NCBI GenBank assembly: GCA_016937725.1
Contig: JAFGVZ010000215.1
Coordinates: 1-5,266, forward strand
DNA from: Paracoccaceae bacterium
Lineage (GTDB): Bacteria; Pseudomonadota; Alphaproteobacteria; Rhodobacterales; Rhodobacteraceae
Length of the DNA stretch: 5,266 bases
Direction of reading: 5' to 3'
In this document: in pieces, positions 1 through 3,842 of the stretch
Position numbering within the stretch: the first letter of the stretch is position 1
How the letters are laid out: every line of letters starts with the position of its first letter
Made by a program: the position numbers and the translations under genes
Notes under the pieces: model-generated
Seen by the model: the letters and a program-made list of their open reading frames with translations, nothing else
The model's database searches: none
What the model was told of the DNA's origin: nothing

Positions 1-450
1 ATTGCCAGCGCGCCGCGCATGGCCGGGTTCATCATGGGCACGAATGATCTGGCCAAGGATATGGGCCTGCGCTACCGCGCCGACCGGATGCCGCTTCTGG
101 CAAGCCTGCAAATGGGGGTGTTGGCCGCAAAAGCGCGCGGGCTGGTTGTGGTCGATGGTGTGTACAACGCCTTCCGCGACGGGGCCGGGCTGCGCGCCGA
201 ATGCGAGCAGGGCCGCGATATGGGCTTTGATGGCAAAACGCTGATCCACCCCGCGCAGTTGGAAATTGCCAACCGCATTTTCGCCCCCTCCTCGGACGAA
301 ATTGACACAGCGCGCCGCCAGATCGAAGCCTTTGACGCCGCCACCGCGCGGGGCGAGGGCGTGGCGGTTCTGGATGGTAAGATCGTCGAGAATCTGCACA
401 TAGTCACCGCGAAGCAAATTCTGGCGAAGGCGGAAGCCCTCGCCTCTTGA
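1..450 (+). CDS. mcl2: Malyl-CoA thioesterase / CitE-like CoA ester lyase, 3' part (5' end outside window)
   Basis: Frame 1 is open from the first base to TGA at 448-450, giving the last 149 residues of a family that is usually about 280-320 residues long. Visible CitE/HpcH-family signatures are GTNDLAKDMG (visible residues 13-22), DGVYNAFRD (52-60) and GFDGKTLIHPAQ (75-86), which belong to the TIM-barrel C-terminal half and cap region. In the Rhodobacter paralogue pair, Mcl1 is the malyl-CoA/beta-methylmalyl-CoA lyase and Mcl2 hydrolyses (3S)-malyl-CoA to malate and CoA, so that the two together act as an apparent malate synthase. As I remember it, Mcl1 has GAADFAASMG where this protein has GTNDLAKDMG, and Mcl2 is encoded near mch and sdh as here. 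The Mcl2 assignment is therefore an inference from motif and context; a lyase or another citE-like role remains possible. The next gene starts 13 bases downstream, suggesting one transcript. Confidence 0.8.
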   Translation: MASAPRMAGFIMGTNDLAKDMGLRYRADRMPLLASLQMGVLAAKARGLVVVDGVYNAFRDGAGLRAECEQGRDMGFDGKTLIHPAQLEIANRIFAPSSDEIDTARRQIEAFDAATARGEGVAVLDGKIVENLHIVTAKQILAKAEALAS

Positions 451-463
451 GGGAGTAAGCCAC

Positions 464-1024
464 ATGGGAACCTTGGTGCTGATTTTGGGCGTCGCGCTCT
501 GGTGGGCGGCGCATCTGTTCAAGCGGGTCGCGCCCGAGCGCCGCGCGGCGATGGGCGACACCGGGCGGCTGGCCGCCACCGGCGCGATTATCTTGTCGGT
601 GGTGCTGATGGTGATCGGCTATAAATGGGCCGATCCGGTCTGGCTGTGGTCGCCGCCGCCATTTCTGAAACATGTCAATAACCTGCTGGTCTTCATCGGC
701 TTCTATTTCTACGCCGCGTCGGGGCTGAAAACCCGGCTGGCGCAGAAGGTGCGCCATCCGCAATTGTCGGGCTTCAAGGCCTGGGCTGTGGCGCATCTGC
801 TGGTCGTGGGCAGCTTGCAAGGGTTGATCCTGTTCGGGGGCCTGCTGGCGTGGGCAGTGGTGTCAGTAATCGTCATCAACCGAGCCAATCGCAACTGGAC
901 CCGCCCGCCGGAAGCGGCACTATGGCGCGAGGGCGTGGCGCTGGTCTCTGCGCTGTTCCTGATGCTGGTCGTGGGCATCGTCCATGGGTGGCTAGGCCCG
1001 TGGCCCTTTGGCGGGGGCGCGTGA
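464..1024 (+). CDS. NnrU-family integral membrane protein
   Basis: A 186-residue very hydrophobic protein. Probable membrane segments lie near residues 3-17, 38-54, 70-87, 105-124, 122-138 and 157-178, so there are five or six helices in the inner membrane. The central block HVNNLLVFIGFYFYA (70-84) followed by RHPQLSGFKAWAVAHLL (98-114) is the family signature as I remember it. NnrU was named from denitrification clusters (nitrite/nitric oxide reduction), but its biochemical role is unknown, and many members lie far from denitrification genes, as here. Many homologues I recall have NGDL after the AHLL motif; here the sequence is VGSL, a possible divergence. GGGAG at 451-455 gives a good ribosome binding site 8 bases before the ATG. 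The stop shares one base with the next start (TGATG), so translation is probably coupled to the DUF1737 gene. No denitrification gene is visible in the window. Confidence 0.83.
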   Translation: MGTLVLILGVALWWAAHLFKRVAPERRAAMGDTGRLAATGAIILSVVLMVIGYKWADPVWLWSPPPFLKHVNNLLVFIGFYFYAASGLKTRLAQKVRHPQLSGFKAWAVAHLLVVGSLQGLILFGGLLAWAVVSVIVINRANRNWTRPPEAALWREGVALVSALFLMLVVGIVHGWLGPWPFGGGA

Positions 1025-1227
1025 TGCTGGCGTATCGTTTGCTGACGGCAGAAGACACATCGGCCTTTTGCCACAAGGTGACAGAGGCGCTGTCGAAAGG
1101 CTGGGTGCTGCATGGCAGCCCCGCCTATGCGGCAGACCCGGCCACGGGCGTGATGCGCTGCGCGCAGGCCGTGGTCAAAGAGGTGGATGCGACCTACCGG
1201 CCCGAGCTGAAGCTCGGAAGTCTATAA
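1024..1227 (+). CDS. DUF1737 domain-containing small protein
   Basis: A 67-residue soluble protein without signal peptide or membrane segment. The pattern YRLLTAEDTSAFCHKVTEAL (4-23), then SKGWVLHGSP (24-33) and AQAVVKEVD (48-56), matches the DUF1737 family as I remember it. This is a small one-domain family of unknown function that fills nearly the whole protein. The frame stays open upstream to 850, but the ATG at 1024 is chosen because family homology begins there, the upstream extension would overlap the membrane-protein gene by 175 bases, and the TGATG junction is typical of coupled genes. The GGCGGGGGCG stretch at 1010-1019 may serve as a purine-rich binding site. The C-terminal tail RPELKLGSL (59-67) is encoded by a stem-loop, so it may be less constrained as protein. 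Function cannot be inferred beyond its position between malyl-CoA and mesaconyl-CoA genes. Confidence 0.85.
   Translation: MLAYRLLTAEDTSAFCHKVTEALSKGWVLHGSPAYAADPATGVMRCAQAVVKEVDATYRPELKLGSL
1202..1217 (+). repeat. Stem-loop in the last codons of the DUF1737 gene
   Basis: CCGAGC at 1202-1207 and GCTCGG at 1212-1217 are perfect inverted copies around a TGAA tetraloop; the arms can also be read as 7 bp with a 2-base loop. The stem ends 7 bases before the TAA stop codon. No run of T follows, so it is not a standard intrinsic terminator. It is the first of three hairpins in 67 bases before mch and could slow polymerase or protect the 3' end of the upstream message. The function is inferred. Confidence 0.5.
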
Positions 1228-1230
1228 GTT

Positions 1231-1300
1231 CGGGGGCTGCCGCCCCCTTCGGGGCCAAATGGCCCCGATTCCCCCGCGAGTATTTGCGGCAAGATGAAGG
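1231..1300 (+). repeat. GC-rich double stem-loop plus GAGTATTTG...AAGATGAAGG intergenic element
   Basis: GGGGGC 1232-1237 pairs with GCCCCC 1242-1247 over a TGCC loop. TCGGGGCCA 1249-1257 pairs with TGGCCCCGA 1260-1268, a 9-bp stem. An outer pairing of CGGGGG 1231-1236 with CCCCCG 1271-1276 would enclose both as a cruciform. Next comes GAGTATTTGCGGCAAGATGA from 1278, then AGG. I recall closely similar elements (GC-rich hairpin, GAGTATTT, a few bases, AAGATGAA) before many Rhodobacteraceae genes, so this is probably a dispersed family repeat rather than a local structure. That recollection needs a genome search. It could act as a partial terminator or RNA stabiliser between DUF1737 and mch. 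Confidence 0.6.
1296..1300 (+). promoter_or_regulatory. Ribosome binding site deciding the mch start
   Basis: GAAGG lies 8 bases before the ATG at 1309, a normal spacing. The earlier in-frame ATG at 1294 overlaps this site and sits inside the intergenic repeat element, so it is unlikely to be the start. The repeat itself therefore supplies the Shine-Dalgarno sequence. Confidence 0.6.
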
Positions 1301-1308
1301 ATGCAGCG

Positions 1309-2337
1309 ATGAACAAGACCAGCAAGGGGCGGTTCTTCGAGGATTACCGCGTGGGCGACAGGATCGCCCATGCCGTGCCGCGCACCGTATCGGGGGGTGA
1401 GCGCGCGCTCTATCATGCGCTTTATCCGTCGCGGGGGGCGCTGTATTCGTCGGATGAATTCGCGCGCGCTTGCGGCTTGCCCGCAAGCCCCGTCGATGAC
1501 CTGATGGCGTTTCATATCGTGTTCGGCAAGTCGGTGCCCGATATCAGCGTGAACGCCGTGGCCAACCTGGGCTATGCACAGGGCCGCTTCCTGCGACCTG
1601 TCTATCCGGGCGACACTTTGCGCGCGACATCCGAGGTGATCGGGTTGAAGCAGAACTCCAACGGCAAATCCGGCGTGGTCTATGTGCGCACGACCGGGCT
1701 GAACCAGCGCGATGAGGTGGTGATCGACTATGTGCGCTGGGTAATGGTGCGCAAGGGCAATCTGGACGCGCCCGCACCCGACACCGTGCTGCCAGACTTA
1801 GCGGATGCCGTGAGCGCGGCGGATCTTGTTGTGCCAGAGGGGCTGACCTTTAGCGGCTACGATCACGATCTCGCGGGCGCGCCGCACCGCTGGGGCGATT
1901 ATGCCGTTGGAGAGCAGATTGACCATGTCGATGGCATGACCATGGAAGAGGCCGAGCATATGCTGGCCACGCGGCTGTGGCAGAACACGTCGAAGGTGCA
2001 TTTCGACCGCACGCAGCGGGTGGATGGAAAGCTGTTGGCCTATGGCGGGCATGTGATTTCCGTGGCGCGCGCGCTGTCGTTCAACGGGCTTGCCAATGCG
2101 CAGATGATCGTCGCCATCAACGGCGGTAGCCACGCCAATCCCTGTTTCGCGGGTGATACGATCCGCGCATGGTCGGAAGTGCTGGACCGCGCCGAAACTG
2201 CTGTGCCCGGCGTGGGAGCGCTGCGGTTGCGCACGGTGGCCACCAAGGGCGACCCGTTCGTGCTGCGTGGGGCCGAGGGCAAATACCACCGCGATGTGCT
2301 CTTGGATTTCGACTATTGGGTGCTGATGCCGACCTGA
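1309..2337 (+). CDS. mch: Mesaconyl-CoA hydratase (beta-methylmalyl-CoA dehydratase)
   Basis: A 342-residue cytoplasmic enzyme of the ethylmalonyl-CoA pathway. It adds water to mesaconyl-C1-CoA to give beta-methylmalyl-CoA (EC 4.2.1.148), the substrate later cleaved to glyoxylate and propionyl-CoA. The length matches the Rhodobacter enzyme as I remember it. It has two MaoC-like hot-dog halves, about 5-150 and 190-340. In the first, GRFFEDYRVGD (7-17), PVDDLMAFHIVFGKSVPD (61-78) and GRFLRPVYPGDTL (92-104) are visible, the last being the typical MaoC P-x-x-PGDTL turn. In the second, WGDYAVGEQIDH (195-206), KVHFD (229-233), YGGHVISVARAL (245-256) and CFAGDTI (279-285) are visible. Start 1309 is preferred over 1294 because of the binding site and the N-terminal NKTSKGRFFED homology. 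The RVGD/AVGEQ pairs at each half start support the internal duplication. It is probably co-transcribed with the genes upstream, modulated by the hairpins. Confidence 0.92.
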   Translation: MNKTSKGRFFEDYRVGDRIAHAVPRTVSGGERALYHALYPSRGALYSSDEFARACGLPASPVDDLMAFHIVFGKSVPDISVNAVANLGYAQGRFLRPVYPGDTLRATSEVIGLKQNSNGKSGVVYVRTTGLNQRDEVVIDYVRWVMVRKGNLDAPAPDTVLPDLADAVSAADLVVPEGLTFSGYDHDLAGAPHRWGDYAVGEQIDHVDGMTMEEAEHMLATRLWQNTSKVHFDRTQRVDGKLLAYGGHVISVARALSFNGLANAQMIVAINGGSHANPCFAGDTIRAWSEVLDRAETAVPGVGALRLRTVATKGDPFVLRGAEGKYHRDVLLDFDYWVLMPT

Positions 2338-2402
2338 AATCAGCGCATTGATCCCGAATCGTGTTAATCTTTTGGCGGTTGATATCCTCTTGGAGATGAC
2401 AC

Positions 2403-2837
2403 ATGCGCGATCGTGCTGTCCTGACTTTGGCTTTGGTGCTTTTCCCCGCATTTGCACACGCGCAAGCGGTTCTAAGTTGCGGGGCAAGTGAACGCCCATC
2501 CTCTATGATGGAGACTTTGAAAGGCGAATTCCGGGATGGGAATTTCCGAGGGTTCTTGGAAAAATCCGGGCGTTACCTGTCGGGCGAAGTGGCCAATTAC
2601 GACAGCTATTTCGCCCGCATGGACGAGCTTTTCCCGAATGGATTTGACCTCTGCCAGACCGTGCTTGTGCGCGAAGAAGACCCGGGCTTTCGGCAAGAGA
2701 TCGTGCTTTACGAATCCGATGCGATCAAAGGCCCGATTTCGCTATTCCTGACAACAGTCATCGTGAATGGGCGCGAGGAATTGCTGTATTTCAACTTCAA
2801 TTCCAGCGCGACCGCCATTCTAGAACAGTTGCGCTGA
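2403..2837 (+). CDS. Hypothetical exported protein
   Basis: A 144-residue protein I do not recognise. Residues 1-22 form a classical signal peptide: RDR charged start, hydrophobic AVLTLALVLFPAF core (5-17) and an AHA|QA cleavage site near residue 20. The mature part is about 120 residues, acidic to neutral, with two cysteines (C26 and C84) that could form a disulfide in the periplasm. VLSC at 23-26 is only a poor lipobox, so a soluble periplasmic protein is more likely than a lipoprotein. The C-terminal half (VLYESDAIKGPISLFLTTVI, then ELLYFNFNSS) looks beta-rich. GGAG at 2392-2395 sits 7 bases before the ATG. By hand count, 2401-2820 is about 53% GC, against about 65% in a sampled 60-base stretch of mch, so it may be a later insertion between mch and sdhC. 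I saw no clear promoter in the 65 bases upstream and no terminator after it. Confidence 0.75.
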   Translation: MRDRAVLTLALVLFPAFAHAQAVLSCGASERPSSMMETLKGEFRDGNFRGFLEKSGRYLSGEVANYDSYFARMDELFPNGFDLCQTVLVREEDPGFRQEIVLYESDAIKGPISLFLTTVIVNGREELLYFNFNSSATAILEQLR

Positions 2838-2852
2838 CTCGGGCGATGGCGC

Positions 2853-2909
2853 TTCGTGATCACAACCTTCCAAATTTGTGATCTCAAGCTCTGCATTTGC
2901 GATCACAAA
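2853..2909. promoter_or_regulatory. Three phased GATC-centred palindromic operator-like sites
   Basis: Three 14-bp near-palindromes are visible: TTCGTGATCACAAC (2853-2866), TTTGTGATCTCAAG (2875-2888) and TTTGCGATCACAAA (2896-2909). Against the consensus TTTGTGATCACAAA they carry 2, 2 and 1 differences. Their centres are 22 and 21 bp apart, about two helical turns, so a dimeric regulator would bind all three on one face of the DNA. The third is also inside a longer inverted repeat, GCATTTG (2893-2899) and CAAATGC (2906-2912). They lie in non-coding DNA about 65-125 bp upstream of the candidate sdhC promoter, consistent with an activator or looping repressor. The half-site TGTGA resembles CRP/FNR half-sites, but the spacing is wrong for CRP (no 6-base gap). 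The regulator is unknown. Confidence 0.6.
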
Positions 2910-2961
2910 TGCGAATTCACCCAAGGCTTTTAGCGGAAACAGCAGGGTTTTTACGCCTTAA

Positions 2962-2974
2962 CACACGCTGTGTG
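2962..2974. repeat. Inverted repeat upstream of the sdhC promoter
   Basis: CACAC at 2962-2966 and GTGTG at 2970-2974 flank a GCT centre. It abuts the candidate -35 hexamer, so a bound protein there could contact or block RNA polymerase. The arms are short and chance occurrence cannot be excluded. Confidence 0.35.
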
Positions 2975-2975
2975 C

Positions 2976-3003
2976 GTGACATTCGCGTGAAATTCGGTAT
3001 TCA
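2976..3003 (+). promoter_or_regulatory. Candidate sigma-70 promoter for sdhCDA
   Basis: GTGACA (2976-2981, 5 of 6 to TTGACA) is followed after 16 bases by TATTCA (2998-3003, 3 of 6 to TATAAT). A start near 3010 would leave a leader of about 50 bases before sdhC. The -35 and spacer lie in an 11-bp tandem repeat: GCGTGACATTC (2974-2984), directly followed by GCGTGAAATTC (2985-2995). GTGAA (2987-2991) and TTCAC (3000-3004) form an inverted repeat over the -10. The -10 is weak, which would fit a regulated promoter. This is a pattern-based prediction only. Confidence 0.4.
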
Positions 3004-3047
3004 CAGGGGTCAAGACCCGGGTCGCCCGCGACCAAGCCAAACGAGAG

Positions 3048-3052
3048 AGGAG
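3048..3052 (+). promoter_or_regulatory. Ribosome binding site of sdhC
   Basis: AGGAG lies 6 bases before the ATG at 3059. It decides the sdhC start: the frame is open back to an ATG at 2897, but that start would lie inside the operator array and add 54 residues with no SdhC similarity. Confidence 0.8.
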
Positions 3053-3058
3053 CCAGCC

Positions 3059-3442
3059 ATGGCCGATGTAAACCGGGGCAACCGCCCGCTATCCCCGCAC
3101 CTACAGATTTACCGCCTGCCGCTTGCGGCGGTCACGTCTATCTTGAACCGGATTACCGGGGTGGGGATGACGCTGGCGTCCATCCTGATTGTCTGGTGGT
3201 TTGCAGCCGGCGCGTTCAGCGCCGGGTATTTTGATTTTGTAGATGGGCTGCTCACCACAACCCTTGGTGAATTGGTGCTGATCGGGTCGCTGGCGGCACT
3301 CTGGTATCACATGCTCAATTCCATCCGTCACCTGATCTGGGATACCGGCCGCATGATGGATGTCGCGATCGTGGAAAAGACCAGCTACCTTGTCTTTGGC
3401 GGCACGGCTGTGCTGACAATTCTGACGATCCTGGCCGTGTAA
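3059..3442 (+). CDS. sdhC: Succinate dehydrogenase cytochrome b556 subunit SdhC
   Basis: A 127-residue membrane anchor subunit of complex II, which with SdhD binds heme b and ubiquinone in the inner membrane. The N-terminus RPLSPHLQIYRLPL (9-22) is the family signature. SILNRITG (27-34) places S27 and R31 at the positions of the E. coli SdhC quinone-site residues S27 and R31. H84 in WYHMLNSIRHLIWD (82-95) aligns with the E. coli axial heme ligand H84, followed by the usual RH motif. Three membrane helices lie near 31-55, 68-92 and 107-126. The length equals that of typical SdhC. It is first in the operon, preceded by a 221-bp regulatory gap, and sdhD follows after 10 bases. No key residue is missing. 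Confidence 0.95.
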   Translation: MADVNRGNRPLSPHLQIYRLPLAAVTSILNRITGVGMTLASILIVWWFAAGAFSAGYFDFVDGLLTTTLGELVLIGSLAALWYHMLNSIRHLIWDTGRMMDVAIVEKTSYLVFGGTAVLTILTILAV

Positions 3443-3452
3443 GGGGGATATC

Positions 3453-3833
3453 ATGAGCTATAAATCCGACTATTCCCGCGCCCATGGTCATGGGGCCGCC
3501 GGCGAAGGCCTGCACCATTGGTGGAGCCAGCGTGTCACCTCCATCGCGCTCATTCCGCTGACACTGCTCTTCGTCTTCCCCTTTGGCCGCACCCTTGGCG
3601 GCGGGCATGACGCTTTTGTCGCCACCTATTCAAACCTATGGCATGCGCTGGTGGCGGTTTTATTCATCATCGCGGCATTTGCGCATTTGCAACAGGGTTT
3701 GCAGACCGTGATCGAGGACTATGTTCCCAACAAGACGCAGCGCACTGCCGCGCTGCTGGTCAACATGCTGCTGTGCTGGGCGCTTGGGGCGGCTGGCATT
3801 CTGTCGGTTGCCACCGTCCTGTTCAGCGCCTGA
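3453..3833 (+). CDS. sdhD: Succinate dehydrogenase hydrophobic anchor subunit SdhD
   Basis: A 126-residue second membrane anchor of complex II. HHWWSQRVTSIALIPL (21-36) is the alphaproteobacterial SdhD signature leading into helix 1 (about 29-46). Helix 2 (about 60-80) ends in AHLQQGLQTVIEDYV (77-91). There H78 is the probable axial heme ligand and D89-Y90 correspond to the Asp-Tyr pair of the quinone site (D82-Y83 in E. coli). Helix 3 is about 98-124. A GGGGG-rich binding site at 3443-3447 lies 5 bases before the ATG. The stop codon overlaps the binding site of sdhA, so the two genes are tightly coupled. The His/Gly-rich N-terminus (HGHGAAGEG, 11-19) is common in this group as far as I remember. 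Confidence 0.94.
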   Translation: MSYKSDYSRAHGHGAAGEGLHHWWSQRVTSIALIPLTLLFVFPFGRTLGGGHDAFVATYSNLWHALVAVLFIIAAFAHLQQGLQTVIEDYVPNKTQRTAALLVNMLLCWALGAAGILSVATVLFSA

Positions 3834-3842
3834 GGAAGTAAG

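Noticed and set aside
850..1023. Upstream extension of the DUF1737 reading frame
   Set aside because: It overlaps the NnrU-like gene out of frame, and DUF1737 similarity begins only at the ATG at 1024.
2349..2362. TTGATcccgAATCG as an FNR/FnrL box
   Set aside because: Only the left half fits TTGAT-N4-ATCAA; the right half differs at most positions.
1798..2499. Open frame of 233 codons on the - strand opposite mch
   Set aside because: It is a mirror of the mch codon bias, has no recognisable family, and crosses the start of the exported-protein gene.
2858..2883. GATCACAA/TTGTGATC inverted repeat as a terminator for the exported-protein gene
   Set aside because: The 8-bp stem is AT-rich, has a 10-base loop and no following T-run; the repeat is better explained as two neighbouring copies of the same palindrome.
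3007..3033. Two small hairpins in the sdhC leader (GGGTC/GACCC and GGTCG/CGACC) as a riboswitch or attenuator
   Set aside because: The stems are only 5 bp, there is no conserved riboswitch core or leader peptide, and GC-rich leaders often contain such short pairings.
2897..3058. Upstream extension of sdhC to an ATG at 2897
   Set aside because: The added residues do not resemble SdhC and would be encoded by the operator/promoter region; AGGAG at 3048-3052 points to the ATG at 3059.
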